From the NCBI RefSeq assembly GCF_900141785.1, contig NZ_FQYP01000001.1, positions 372,001 to 436,000 on the forward strand: a DNA stretch of 64,000 nt, given 5' to 3'. Positions 43,351 to 52,483 of this stretch are shown here, piece after piece; the stretch's first letter is position 1, and every line of letters begins with the position of its first letter. The notes below the pieces were generated by a model, which worked only from the letters and a program-made list of their open reading frames with translations, was not told where the DNA came from and did not search any database. This stretch comes from Aquimarina spongiae. Its GTDB lineage: Bacteria > Bacteroidota > Bacteroidia > Flavobacteriales > Flavobacteriaceae. Made by a program: the position numbers and the translations under genes.

Positions 43351-44511
43351 ATGAGCAACATTGATAGATTAGAAAATTGGTTCTTACAACACAAAGAAAC
43401 TTCCTTATTTGGACGTTATATTTCTTATGATCATATAGCCCCTATTTTAGATAGACACGCTTCTAAAATGAAAATTGAAGTTATAGGAGAATCTGAAAAC
43501 AACGCACCTATTCATTTAATTACTTTGGGAACTGGCCCCAAAAAACTATTGTACTGGTCTCAAATGCATGGCAATGAAAGTACGACTACAAAAGCGGTGT
43601 TTGATGTCCTTAACTTTCTAAATGATGCTAAAGAACCTTCGGTAAAGGAACTCTTAGAATCTTGTACGCTCTATATTATTCCTATATTAAGTCCGGATGG
43701 AGCTAAGGCATATACGAGGTTAAACTACAATCAAGTAGATCTTAATAGGGATGCTCAAGCAAAAACACAAAAGGAAAGTGTTGTATTAAATAAGATTATC
43801 AGCCAGATTCAACCAGATGTAGCTTTTAATCTACATGGGCAACGAACCATCTTCAGTGCAGGAGAAACTAATCATACAGCTACAGTGTCGTTTTTATCCC
43901 CAGCAGGTGATCCAGAGCGAACCATTACTGCTAGCCGAAAAATAGGTATGGAGATCATCGCTCATATGAATTCTATTCTTCAACAGTATATTCCTAACCA
44001 AGTGGGGCGTTATGATGATGGATTTAATATCAACTGCATAGGAGATACTTTAGAGTCTTTAGGGATTCCAACTATTCTTTTTGAGGCAGGTCATTATGAA
44101 GAGGATTACGATCGCGAGCATACTCGGAAATATATATTCTATGCATTAGTCAGTTCTTTAGAGTATCTAGCCAGTACATCAGTGACCGGAGCTTATTATC
44201 AAGATTATTTTTCAATCCCTGAAAATGGAAAGTGTTTTTACGATATCATTATTCGAGATGTACTTTTGAATGATAAAAACGTAGATATAGCGATTCAATT
44301 CTCCGAAAAATTAGAGGAAAATACTGTCAAATTTGTACCTAAAATTGTTAAAATTGATGATTTACGAAAATTTTATGGTCATCGCGAAATAGAGGGTAAA
44401 AAGAGGGTAATTCGTCACGAAAACGTTACAGTAGAGATAGTTCCAGAGGTTGAGATGTTAAAATTTCACTTAGATTCTGAATTATTCTCAATAGAATTGA
44501 CAAAAAGGTGA
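43351..44511 (+). CDS. M14 family zinc carboxypeptidase-like protein
   Basis: A 386-residue protein. The first zinc motif is MHGNESTT (HxxE); the substrate Arg/Asn region is VDLNRDAQ, and the third zinc His is in FNLHGQ. The catalytic Glu lies in ILFEAGHYEEDYDR. The C-terminal 100 residues form a small beta domain. No signal peptide, so it is cytoplasmic, unlike most pancreatic-type carboxypeptidases. In this phylum such proteins often sit beside Lrp genes; here the Lrp gene is 76 bp downstream on the same strand. The substrate is unknown. Confidence 0.9.
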   Translation: MSNIDRLENWFLQHKETSLFGRYISYDHIAPILDRHASKMKIEVIGESENNAPIHLITLGTGPKKLLYWSQMHGNESTTTKAVFDVLNFLNDAKEPSVKELLESCTLYIIPILSPDGAKAYTRLNYNQVDLNRDAQAKTQKESVVLNKIISQIQPDVAFNLHGQRTIFSAGETNHTATVSFLSPAGDPERTITASRKIGMEIIAHMNSILQQYIPNQVGRYDDGFNINCIGDTLESLGIPTILFEAGHYEEDYDREHTRKYIFYALVSSLEYLASTSVTGAYYQDYFSIPENGKCFYDIIIRDVLLNDKNVDIAIQFSEKLEENTVKFVPKIVKIDDLRKFYGHREIEGKKRVIRHENVTVEIVPEVEMLKFHLDSELFSIELTKR

Positions 44512-44542
44512 ATTAAAATGTGTGAAAACTGTATTTTTCTGT

Positions 44543-44550
44543 TATTTTTG
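44543..44550 (+). promoter_or_regulatory. -7 promoter box of the Lrp gene
   Basis: TATTTTTG fits TAnnTTTG and lies 37 bp before the ATG. No -33 TTG at the usual distance was found. Confidence 0.4.
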
Positions 44551-44587
44551 CAATGTAAATAATCGGGAAAAATATTAAATTGTTACT

Positions 44588-45067
44588 ATGGCAAAGTTCA
44601 AATTAGACGAAGTTGACCACCAAATTCTGGATATGTTGATTGAAAATACACGTACTCCATTTACTGATATCGCAAAGAAATTATTGATATCTGCAGGTAC
44701 CGTTCACGTACGTGTTAAAAAAATGGAGGAAGCTGGAATTATCGAGGGGTCTTCTCTAACATTAGACTATAAAAAATTAGGATATTCTTTTATAGCTTAT
44801 GTAGGTATTTATCTTCAAAACACTTCTCAAACCAAATTTGTTTTGGAGCGCATTAACGAAATACCTTATGTTACTGTAGCGCACATCACTACAGGGAAAT
44901 TCAACATCTTTTGTAAAGTAAGAGCAAAAGACACTAACCACGCAAAAGAAATTATTTTTAAACTAGACGATATCGATGGAGTATATCGTACAGAAACTAT
45001 GATTTCTTTAGAAGAAAGCATCAATGATAAGAAACGCTTAATGCATTCTATTTTTCAGGAATTGTAA
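44588..45067 (+). CDS. Lrp/AsnC family transcriptional regulator
   Basis: A 159-residue regulator. The N-terminal winged HTH is LDEVDHQILDMLIENTRTPFTDIAKKLLISAGTVHVRVKKMEEAGII. The C-terminal RAM/ACT-like domain includes YVTVAHITTGKFNIFCKVRAKD and the GVYRTETMI strand. Such proteins respond to amino acids and act as octamers or dimers. The ligand and targets are unknown. A terminator follows directly, before PEP carboxylase. Confidence 0.94.
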   Translation: MAKFKLDEVDHQILDMLIENTRTPFTDIAKKLLISAGTVHVRVKKMEEAGIIEGSSLTLDYKKLGYSFIAYVGIYLQNTSQTKFVLERINEIPYVTVAHITTGKFNIFCKVRAKDTNHAKEIIFKLDDIDGVYRTETMISLEESINDKKRLMHSIFQEL

Positions 45068-45092
45068 AGGGTTTCTCTTTCTTAATAGCATA

Positions 45093-45126
45093 AGCCCTTT
45101 GAGACATGATCTTAGAGGGCTTTTTA
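45093..45126 (+). terminator. Intrinsic terminator of the Lrp gene
   Basis: AGCCCTTTGAGA / TCTTAGAGGGCT pairs at ten of twelve positions plus G-T, and is followed by TTTTAATTTTTG. It lies just before the ppc start region and argues against an upstream ppc start at 45106. Confidence 0.8.
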
Positions 45127-45162
45127 ATTTTTGTTAACCACAACCATTTTACCACCACAACA

Positions 45163-47748
45163 ATGGCTAGAAAACCAAAAATCGAACGTTTTAATGAAAA
45201 CGTTCTAGCAAAGTACCAGATATACAACAGTATATTCATGACCTTGCCTTTTGATACGATTACCAATACTGGAGTATTACTACCACTTTTTAAAGACGTT
45301 TGCGAAAAGGGCTACGAACTTCATAAGAATCCTACAGAAATTGTAGAAAAGTTTTTTGCACAATATCAGGATAATCCTTCTGAAAAAGATAAACACGATC
45401 TTTTGTTCCGCTTTATTCAATACATAGAACGACAAGTAGTATTGTTTGATGCGATTGAAGATGCAGCTTTTCCTGTAGTGAATAATATGGATGGTAGAGG
45501 GACATTGCGCAGTATTAAAGAAGAAGCGCAGGCAAAGGGGCAATTGGAAGAATTGAAAGATTATCTTAGGAGATTCAAGATTCGTCCAACACTTACGGCA
45601 CACCCAACTCAATTTTACCCGGGAACTGTTCTTGGGATTATTCATGATTTGGATAGCGCAATACGCGTAAATGATTTGGCAAAAATCAAAAAATTGTTAG
45701 CGCAATTGGGTAAGACCGCTTTTTTCAAGAAAGAAAAGCCAACTCCATTTGATGAAGCCGTAAGTTTGATATGGTATTTGGAGAATGTATTTTATCATTC
45801 TGCCAGTACCATATATAACTACATTCAGGAGAATATTTTTGAAGGAGAAGAGATGGATAACGATTTGATTAATCTTGGTTTTTGGCCGGGAGGAGATCGA
45901 GATGGGAATCCATTTGTTACTACAGAAACTACACTCAAAGTAGCTAAAAGATTACGCAAAACGATATTGATCAATTACTATCGTGATATGCGTGAGTTAA
46001 AGAGGCGTATCACTTTTGGAAATCTACAAGAAAAAATCATAAAGTTAGAATCTGCGTTATATGATAATTTCTATTATTCAAAAACTGCAGAGCCATTATC
46101 TATAGAAGCGTTGCTAAATGGTTTGTTGGAGATCAAAGAAGAATTGATTGAAGAGCATCAATCTTTATTTTTGGAAGACCTTCAGGCAATGATCAACAAG
46201 GTTAAAGTTTTTGGATTTCATTTTGCAACCTTAGATATAAGACAGGATTCCAGAGTACATCATAAGGTGTTGACAGATATAGTTCAAAAGACCAATGAAG
46301 CAGGTTTAGGTATTTTTCCTGAGAATTATGAATCACTTTCAGAAAAAGAGCAAATCAAAGTTCTTTCAGAAGTAAAGGGAAAATTAGATCCATCGATTTT
46401 TGAAGAGGACATTACCAGAGCCACGATAGAGTCTATTTATGCGATTCAAACTATTCAGAAGGATAATGGAGAACGCGCAGCAAATCGATATATCATTAGT
46501 AATAATGGAGGTGAGTTAAATGTGATGGAAACCTTTGCTATGATTCGATTATGTGATTGGCAGCAACCCACAGTAGATGTGATTCCTCTTTTTGAAACAG
46601 TGCCAGATCTCAAAGTGGCACATGCTGTAATGGAATCACTGTATAGTAATCCTGTTTATATGGATCACTTAAAACGCAGGGGAATGAAGCAAACAATTAT
46701 GCTAGGCTTCTCTGATGGTACTAAGGATGGAGGGTATCTGATGGCAAACTGGGGTATTTTTAAAGCAAAAGAGGAGCTAACTGAGATTTCTAGAAAATAT
46801 GATGTCGATGTGATCTTCTTTGATGGTCGAGGAGGACCTCCTGCAAGAGGAGGTGGTAATACCAACCAGTTTTATGCTTCTCTAGGTCCAACTATTGAAG
46901 ATGAGCAAATACAAATCACGGTGCAAGGGCAAACCATTAGTTCTAATTTTGGAACATTAGATTCTTGTCAATATAACTTGGAGCAATTGTTAGGAGCTGG
47001 AGTCGAAAACCAATTAACAACCAATGACGCTAATCGTTTTTCTGAAGAGAATAAGAAGACCATGCAAGAGTTGGCAGATATTAGTTATCAGACTTATGTA
47101 GACTTTAAGAGTCATCCAAAGTTCCTTCCGTATTTAGAGCATATGAGTACCTTAAAGTACTACGGAAAAGCTAATATTGGTAGCCGACCTTCTAAACGAA
47201 GCAAAAGCACTACCTTGGATTTTGGAGATTTGAGAGCAATTCCTTTTGTAGGTAGCTGGAGTCAGTTAAAACAAAACGTTCCAGGATTCTATGGAGTAGG
47301 AACCGCATTAAAATCTTTTGAAGATCGTGGAGAATTTGATAAAGTAGTTACTTTGTATAAGGATTCTGCTTTTTTTAGAGCGTTGATAGCAAATAGTATG
47401 ATGAGTTTGACTAAGTCGTTTTTTGAGCTTACGGCATATATGAAAGAAGATAATGAGTATGGGAAGTTTTGGGATATTATCCATGATGAGTTCGAACTCA
47501 CAAAAAAGCTATTGATGAAACTGACTGGCTATTCTGAATTAATGCAAAACGAACCAGCAGGTAGAGCTTCTATTGATATGCGTGAGAAAATTGTACTTCC
47601 GCTACTTACGATACAGCAGTACGCTTTGAAGAAGATTCAGGATATGAATCGTACTGAAGATGCTGATACTGAATTGCGTGAAGTTTATGAAAAAATGGTG
47701 ACACGCTCTCTATTCGGAAATATTAATGCTAGTCGTAACTCAGCATAA
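45163..47748 (+). CDS. ppc: Phosphoenolpyruvate carboxylase
   Basis: An 861-residue PEP carboxylase. I choose the ATG at 45163 (MARKPKIERF) since the upstream frame overlaps a terminator. Catalytic motifs: LTAHPTQ (His), LGFWPGGDRDGNP, MLGFSDGTKDGGYL and FFDGRGGPPARGGG (the glycine-rich bicarbonate/PEP loop), and SSNFGT. The chain ends RNSA where many bacterial enzymes end RNTG. It makes oxaloacetate from PEP and bicarbonate to refill the TCA cycle. It is a monocistronic unit with its own terminator. Confidence 0.96.
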   Translation: MARKPKIERFNENVLAKYQIYNSIFMTLPFDTITNTGVLLPLFKDVCEKGYELHKNPTEIVEKFFAQYQDNPSEKDKHDLLFRFIQYIERQVVLFDAIEDAAFPVVNNMDGRGTLRSIKEEAQAKGQLEELKDYLRRFKIRPTLTAHPTQFYPGTVLGIIHDLDSAIRVNDLAKIKKLLAQLGKTAFFKKEKPTPFDEAVSLIWYLENVFYHSASTIYNYIQENIFEGEEMDNDLINLGFWPGGDRDGNPFVTTETTLKVAKRLRKTILINYYRDMRELKRRITFGNLQEKIIKLESALYDNFYYSKTAEPLSIEALLNGLLEIKEELIEEHQSLFLEDLQAMINKVKVFGFHFATLDIRQDSRVHHKVLTDIVQKTNEAGLGIFPENYESLSEKEQIKVLSEVKGKLDPSIFEEDITRATIESIYAIQTIQKDNGERAANRYIISNNGGELNVMETFAMIRLCDWQQPTVDVIPLFETVPDLKVAHAVMESLYSNPVYMDHLKRRGMKQTIMLGFSDGTKDGGYLMANWGIFKAKEELTEISRKYDVDVIFFDGRGGPPARGGGNTNQFYASLGPTIEDEQIQITVQGQTISSNFGTLDSCQYNLEQLLGAGVENQLTTNDANRFSEENKKTMQELADISYQTYVDFKSHPKFLPYLEHMSTLKYYGKANIGSRPSKRSKSTTLDFGDLRAIPFVGSWSQLKQNVPGFYGVGTALKSFEDRGEFDKVVTLYKDSAFFRALIANSMMSLTKSFFELTAYMKEDNEYGKFWDIIHDEFELTKKLLMKLTGYSELMQNEPAGRASIDMREKIVLPLLTIQQYALKKIQDMNRTEDADTELREVYEKMVTRSLFGNINASRNSA

Positions 47749-47780
47749 TGTAATAAAGAACTGTTAAGTTTTTTTAGAAG

Positions 47781-47814
47781 TGAGGTAGGAATGATTAAAT
47801 TTCTACCTCATTTT
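47781..47814 (+). terminator. Intrinsic terminator of ppc
   Basis: TGAGGTAG / CTACCTCA, eight perfect pairs with a loop of about 14 bases, followed by TTTTAATT. It lies 33 bp after the stop. Confidence 0.7.
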
Positions 47815-47825
47815 AATTACATACT

Positions 47826-48338
47826 ATGATATCCCAACTCCGTAAAGAAGAATACCATCCTTATTATGGCGCGTACATTGCAAAAGCAGAATTTCCTGAT
47901 ATCGTTGAGGGATTGAAAGCTGGTAAAACCGAATTTATTGATTTTGTGAGCGTTTTACCTGATGAAAAACTAGCTTTTGCCTATGCAGAAGAAAAGTGGA
48001 CTTTGGCCGAAGTATTGCTACATTTGATTGATTCAGAAAGAATATTTGCGTACCGCGCATTAAGGTTTGCTCGTAAAGATAATACACCTTTGGCTGGTTT
48101 TGATCAGGACGTATATGTTCCTAATTCTAATGCAAAGCATATGACAAAGAATGATATCATAGAAGATTATGAGGCAGTACGTAATAGTTCTATAGCTATG
48201 TATAAGAATTTTACCAAAGAGATGTTGCAATTTATAGGAACAGCAAGTGATAGTCCTATGAGTGCAAGGGCATTGGGCTATATTTTGGCCGGGCATCAAA
48301 GACATCATTTGGAAGTGATTAACGAGAAATACCTTTAA
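47826..48338 (+). CDS. DinB family protein
   Basis: A 170-residue four-helix-bundle protein of the DinB/YfiT-like group. WTLAEVLLHLIDSERIFAYRALRFAR holds the first metal His, and AGHQRHHLEVINEKYL near the end has the two later His of the metal triad. The family includes bacillithiol transferases and other thiol-dependent enzymes, but the substrate here is unknown. It ends 1 bp before the next gene, so the two are coupled. Confidence 0.9.
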   Translation: MISQLRKEEYHPYYGAYIAKAEFPDIVEGLKAGKTEFIDFVSVLPDEKLAFAYAEEKWTLAEVLLHLIDSERIFAYRALRFARKDNTPLAGFDQDVYVPNSNAKHMTKNDIIEDYEAVRNSSIAMYKNFTKEMLQFIGTASDSPMSARALGYILAGHQRHHLEVINEKYL

Positions 48339-48339
48339 A

Positions 48340-48723
48340 ATGACCAAAGAAGAAGTTGCCCATAATTACCTCGACTTTTTACAAAATGGGGATATAGATC
48401 AAATCGTTGAATTGTTTACTGATAATGGTGTCGTAGTCTCACCTTTATATGGCACAAAGCCGGCGAAAGACTTTTATACAGTTTTGAAAAATGACACCAA
48501 CCGTTCTATACTTAGGTTCGATGGTTTGTTTTTTGAAGAAGATACGAATCGTATTTCTTTGCTTTTTGATTACTATTGGGAGATTAGCAATGGAGAAACT
48601 GTTCAATTTAAGGTGGTTGATATTATTGAATTATCGCCAGAAAATAAAATAGAAAAATTGACTATCATCTATGATACCGTACACAGTCGTAAAGCTATAG
48701 AGGATATCAAGAGAACGAAATAA
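48340..48723 (+). CDS. NTF2-like / SnoaL-type protein
   Basis: A 127-residue NTF2-like protein: KEEVAHNYLDFLQNGDIDQIVELFTDNGVVVSPLYG, then KDFYTVLKND, RISLLFDYYWEISNGETVQFKVVDIIELS. It starts 1 bp after the DinB-family stop, so the pair forms an operon. The partnership suggests a common small-molecule job, but neither substrate is known. Confidence 0.83.
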   Translation: MTKEEVAHNYLDFLQNGDIDQIVELFTDNGVVVSPLYGTKPAKDFYTVLKNDTNRSILRFDGLFFEEDTNRISLLFDYYWEISNGETVQFKVVDIIELSPENKIEKLTIIYDTVHSRKAIEDIKRTK

Positions 48724-48733
48724 AAGTTTAGAT

Positions 48734-49372
48734 TTATAGTATTAGAGATAGGGTATTAGGATCTAATTCATGTCCTCCGGTATGCATGTGGAATTGAATT
48801 TTAGGAAAAATACGCTCTAATCTATCCTTTTCGGCTTGGACTTTGTCTTCTTCATAATAGGGATCTTTTTCTCCCAAAATATGCACTATTTCTGTGGTAG
48901 GGATTAAAAAATCAAAATCCTTTGGAGCTAGTTCTCTGGGAAAACCACCAGATACTATTGCAAAAGCAGTACAAGATATTTTTCTGCTTGCGATCCATCT
49001 ACTGGCAATACTAACGCCTTGAGAATATCCCAAAACAATGAGATTAATATTTTCTGGAATATCTTCCTCTTGCATTACAGCATCTATATAGTTTAATACG
49101 TTTATAGTCTCAGCTTTGGTGTTTTCTTTGGTAAGCCAACTCGAACCTACTTTGTTGTAGGTGTTGCCTTTATAATATTTTGAAGGCGCCTGCGGTGCGA
49201 TAATATAGTTTTGAGTACTATCCAGACTTTCGAATAATTTAATGAAATATCTACTTAGATATCCAATCCCATGAAAAACCAACCAAACATTTTTTGTAGT
49301 ACTAGTAAGTTGATTTAGTGTAGAGTAGGAGTTTGTAGTTTGGTAAACTGCTGATTTTTCTTCTGTATTCAT
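48734..49372 (-). CDS. Alpha/beta-hydrolase (phospholipase/carboxylesterase-like)
   Basis: A 212-residue hydrolase using the ATG at 49372; the frame extends 30 residues upstream, but that part lies inside the preceding gene. WLVFHGIGYLSRYFI is the oxyanion region. The nucleophile is in LGYSQGVSIA, the Asp in LGEKDPYYEED and the His in TGGHELDPN. The size and motifs fit the small carboxylesterase / phospholipase A group. It lies 19 bp after another hydrolase, on the same strand, in the TetR-headed cluster. Confidence 0.87.
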   Translation of the reverse strand: MNTEEKSAVYQTTNSYSTLNQLTSTTKNVWLVFHGIGYLSRYFIKLFESLDSTQNYIIAPQAPSKYYKGNTYNKVGSSWLTKENTKAETINVLNYIDAVMQEEDIPENINLIVLGYSQGVSIASRWIASRKISCTAFAIVSGGFPRELAPKDFDFLIPTTEIVHILGEKDPYYEEDKVQAEKDRLERIFPKIQFHMHTGGHELDPNTLSLIL

Positions 49373-49391
49373 AGGATAGAAGGTAAGTTTT

Positions 49392-50243
49392 TTAATGTAA
49401 TTCGAACCAATCATATACAATTGGCCACAAGATATCTCGGTTTTTCTTTCTAAAAAAATCAAAATGCCCGATAGCCCTCAAATTGTATTGAGATGGTATG
49501 AGATGTTTGCGGGTTACCGAGGCATTTTGATATACTTTATCTCCTAAAATATCTACAGATTTTTTCGGAGCAAAAAGATCGTCTTCTATACTTATCAATA
49601 GCATCTGATCTTTAATGTGTTCGTAATGAGTGACTTTATTTTGTTGGGTAAAATGTAGCATTGAATCCGGATGTAACAAGAACTTTGCCCAATCCTTTGC
49701 TACTTGTGTGGTCAAGGACTCGCCCAGTCCAAACCATTTTGAAGGATAATAGCCCAAAATAGAAGTGGTTATGGGTACAAAAAGTCCAAAATTAAGAAGT
49801 ATGAGAAGTCTCATTTTAAACTTGAAGTGCTTGTAATATCCATACTGAGAAGCAATGGTTAAATACTTGTCGTAATATTGATGAGCATCACTAAAACCAA
49901 TGCTGTTCCCTCCGTAACTATGTCCGATTAAATATTGTTTGTTTCCAGGGTATTCTTCTTTGGCATGTTTTGATACTTCTTTGAAATCCCCTGCCCAGGA
50001 GAAATATCCATCATTTTTTATGGATTGTAATGTTTTGGATTTAGAAAAGCCAATACCTCTATAATCAAAAGTGAATACATTACATCCCTTTTGTGCCAGT
50101 TCTTTTGCTAAGCCGAAATAGAATTTTTGAGGAACAGCTACTGCAGGAGCAAAAACAATAGTTATATTGTTAGGCGATTCTGGAACAAATTCATGTACGG
50201 ATATAGGGTAATTATCAAAAGATCGTAGTGTGTAGGAATCCAT
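49392..50243 (-). CDS. Alpha/beta-hydrolase (COG4757-like)
   Basis: A 283-residue alpha/beta-hydrolase. FTFDYRGIGFSKS is the early conserved motif, IGHSYGGNSIG the nucleophile elbow, SIEDDLFAPKKS the Asp region and IGHFDFFRKK the His. It has a hydrophobic stretch at about 145-165 (LLILLNFGLFVPITTSILGYY), which could bind membranes or form a lid. It starts 4 bp after the TetR gene and is likely controlled by it. Confidence 0.88.
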   Translation of the reverse strand: MDSYTLRSFDNYPISVHEFVPESPNNITIVFAPAVAVPQKFYFGLAKELAQKGCNVFTFDYRGIGFSKSKTLQSIKNDGYFSWAGDFKEVSKHAKEEYPGNKQYLIGHSYGGNSIGFSDAHQYYDKYLTIASQYGYYKHFKFKMRLLILLNFGLFVPITTSILGYYPSKWFGLGESLTTQVAKDWAKFLLHPDSMLHFTQQNKVTHYEHIKDQMLLISIEDDLFAPKKSVDILGDKVYQNASVTRKHLIPSQYNLRAIGHFDFFRKKNRDILWPIVYDWFELH

Positions 50244-50247
50244 TAGA

Positions 50248-50814
50248 TTATTTTTTAAGGATGATTTTCTCCATTCTTTGTATGGCTTTATCTAAGTACT
50301 TGGAATCATCGTAGACCTGCATCAGCAAAATGCCACCTTCAATATCTTGCACCATTTGTTCTGCAAGTTCTGTAGCTTCATTAGCATCGTACTGAGATTG
50401 TTGCAGTAAACGTTCAATCCCGGAAATAAAATCTTGAAAGAAAGATTGGATCTCTTTTTTGTAAATAGGGTCGAGGTGTATAGTTTCTAAAGCAGTATTC
50501 GCCATAATACACCCACCATCTGAAACTTGAAAGATTTTGAACATCAGTGTTTTCATTTTTACAATTTTTTCTTCGATGCTCATAGAAGGATTGTCTATGA
50601 TTTTGAACAAATTATGATGAAAATAACTATGTACTGTAGCTAGTACTTCTTTAATCAGTTCGTCTTTATTACTGAAATAGTAATAGAAATGTGATTTCTG
50701 AATCTGGCAAGCTTTAGACAATTCGCTCATGCTACTATTTTGTACACCACGTGCTCTAAGTACTGGAATGACCTTTTTAAGAACTTCAGCTTTGGATGTT
50801 TTTACTTTTGGCAT
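50248..50814 (-). CDS. TetR/AcrR family transcriptional regulator
   Basis: A 188-residue regulator with an N-terminal helix-turn-helix (VLRARGVQNSSMSELSKACQIQKSHFYYYFSNKDEL) and a C-terminal helical domain with CIMANTALETIHLDP, typical of the TetR_C group found next to hydrolases. It heads an operon with two alpha/beta-hydrolases and is divergent from the thioesterase gene of the menaquinone group. A GAACGTTC palindrome lies 6 bp upstream. Confidence 0.92.
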   Translation of the reverse strand: MPKVKTSKAEVLKKVIPVLRARGVQNSSMSELSKACQIQKSHFYYYFSNKDELIKEVLATVHSYFHHNLFKIIDNPSMSIEEKIVKMKTLMFKIFQVSDGGCIMANTALETIHLDPIYKKEIQSFFQDFISGIERLLQQSQYDANEATELAEQMVQDIEGGILLMQVYDDSKYLDKAIQRMEKIILKK

Positions 50815-50818
50815 TTTA

Positions 50819-50833
50819 TTGAACGTTCGTTAA
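50819..50833. promoter_or_regulatory. Putative TetR operator
   Basis: TTGAACGTTCGTTAA with the 8-bp palindrome GAACGTTC at 50821-50828, a typical TetR-family core, directly before the regulator start. It may repress the hydrolase operon. The divergent promoter lies within 90 bp, so the menaquinone genes could be affected. Confidence 0.55.
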
Positions 50834-50903
50834 AATAATAATCAAATATAGTTAGAATTATTTAAAGTCATTACATATTTTTGCTATATAATACTTCGTT
50901 TTT

Positions 50904-51329
50904 ATGAAATTCACAGAATCAGAGATACTCGAACAATGCGCAAAAATGTGTAAAAATACCCTTATGGAAACCCTGGAAATTTCCTTTTGCGAGGTGGGTG
51001 AGGACTATTTGGTGGCCAAAATGCCGGTAACCCCAAAAGTTCATCAACCTGATGGTGTATTACATGGGGGAGCAATGGTTGCTCTAGCGGAAAGTGTGGG
51101 GAGTGCAGCTTCTTATATTTTTCTCAATGCAAAGGATTTTTTTATAAGAGGACTTGAGATATCTGCAAACCATGTAAAAAGTGTAAAAGAAGGATATGTG
51201 TTTGGACGTGCCGAAATTGTACACAAGGGAAGAACTACCCAGCTCTGGGATATTAAAATAAGGGATGAGGAAGGAAATTTGATTTCTGTTGTAAAGTTGT
51301 CCACTATCGCATTACCAAAATCAAAGTAA
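50904..51329 (+). CDS. menI: Hotdog thioesterase, probable DHNA-CoA thioesterase
   Basis: A 141-residue PaaI-type hotdog protein. HQPDGVLHGGAMVALAESVGSAAS holds the conserved HGG turn and the catalytic Glu in the central helix; LEISANHVKSVKEGYVFGRAEIVHKGRTTQLW completes the fold. In menaquinone synthesis MenI cuts 1,4-dihydroxy-2-naphthoyl-CoA. Here the gene stops 1 bp before menF, so the menI role is a context-based inference. Confidence 0.82.
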   Translation: MKFTESEILEQCAKMCKNTLMETLEISFCEVGEDYLVAKMPVTPKVHQPDGVLHGGAMVALAESVGSAASYIFLNAKDFFIRGLEISANHVKSVKEGYVFGRAEIVHKGRTTQLWDIKIRDEEGNLISVVKLSTIALPKSK

Positions 51330-51330
51330 T

Positions 51331-52428
51331 ATGAATGTGCATCCAGAATTTGCTGGTATCGAAGAACATTTGGACCAAAACTTACCCTTGGTCTTATATA
51401 AAAAACAAGGAGCGAAGCATCTTAACGTTTTGCTTCAAGAAAATGAGATGATCTATGAGGTGGCAAATTATCAAGAATCTGGATTTGTTTTCTCTCCTTT
51501 TGATCAGAGTAAAAAGGCGATTTTACTTCCACTGGATGTTTGTAAACATATCACTATACCACTTACTGAGTTACCGGTAGTAGATGAGGACGTATTCTAT
51601 ACAAAAGAGCAGGAAATAAAAATTTCTTGGTCTGAAGAACAGAAAAATAAACATAAGCAATTAGTACAAAAAGGAATTGACGTAATTAAGGCAGGTGCTT
51701 TTAAGAAAGTGGTTTTGTCTAGAAAAGAGGTTGTTGTAGGTGAAGAAGCTTTTGAACCTTTATTGTTACTAAAACGACTAATCAATTCTTATGATGATGC
51801 GTTTGTGTATTTGTGGTACCACCCAAAAGTTGGTATTTGGTTAGGGGCTACTCCAGAGACATTGCTCTACAGTAAAGAAAATAAGTTTTCTACTATGGCA
51901 TTGGCGGGAACACTGCCATATCAGTCTACAGAACAGGTGAACTGGGGGAACAAAGAGCTTGAAGAACAAGAGATGGTCACTTCGTTTATTCTAGAACAAT
52001 TATCCGGGATCGCAAATGACATTATTTCTTCAAAAACCTACACACACAAGGCAGGAACTTTACTTCACTTAAGAACAGATATAAAAGGAGATTTAATTCC
52101 AGAAAAATCAGGATTAAAGGATGTGTTGTCTATATTACATCCTACACCAGCGGTTTGTGGTTTACCCAAAAATGATGCGAAAGAGTTTATTTTACAAAAT
52201 GAAGGATATAGCAGAGAATATTATACTGGATTCTTAGGGGAGTTACATATGCAGGATGGTAAAGGGAAGGTGATATCTGATATGTATGTAAATCTTCGTT
52301 GTATGCAACTTAATGGTAACGAGGTTGAGTTGTATGTAGGAGGAGGAGTAACCAAAGATTCTGATCCGGAAAAAGAATGGGAGGAGACGGTGCGCAAAAC
52401 CGAAACCATGAAAAAGGTGCTGTTTTAA
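51331..52428 (+). CDS. menF: Isochorismate synthase
   Basis: A 365-residue chorismate-binding enzyme. KAGAFKKVVLSRKEVV starts the catalytic domain. YDDAFVYLWYHPKVGIWLGATPETLL, MALAGTLPYQ, LHPTPAVCGLPKNDAKEFI and GYSREYYTGFLGEL are the conserved motifs. It turns chorismate into isochorismate. It sits in the order thioesterase-menF-menD. Length is shorter than E. coli MenF (431) owing to a shorter N-terminal part, as in Bacteroidota. Confidence 0.93.
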   Translation: MNVHPEFAGIEEHLDQNLPLVLYKKQGAKHLNVLLQENEMIYEVANYQESGFVFSPFDQSKKAILLPLDVCKHITIPLTELPVVDEDVFYTKEQEIKISWSEEQKNKHKQLVQKGIDVIKAGAFKKVVLSRKEVVVGEEAFEPLLLLKRLINSYDDAFVYLWYHPKVGIWLGATPETLLYSKENKFSTMALAGTLPYQSTEQVNWGNKELEEQEMVTSFILEQLSGIANDIISSKTYTHKAGTLLHLRTDIKGDLIPEKSGLKDVLSILHPTPAVCGLPKNDAKEFILQNEGYSREYYTGFLGELHMQDGKGKVISDMYVNLRCMQLNGNEVELYVGGGVTKDSDPEKEWEETVRKTETMKKVLF

Positions 52429-52483
52429 ATTCGTATCAAAAGGTTGGGTTAGATTGGTTTGATGTTGTACTTTAGCTCTTCAA

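Noticed and set aside
45106..45162. Upstream extension of ppc by 19 residues
   Set aside because: It overlaps the Lrp terminator, and the conserved start MARKPKIERF follows at 45163.
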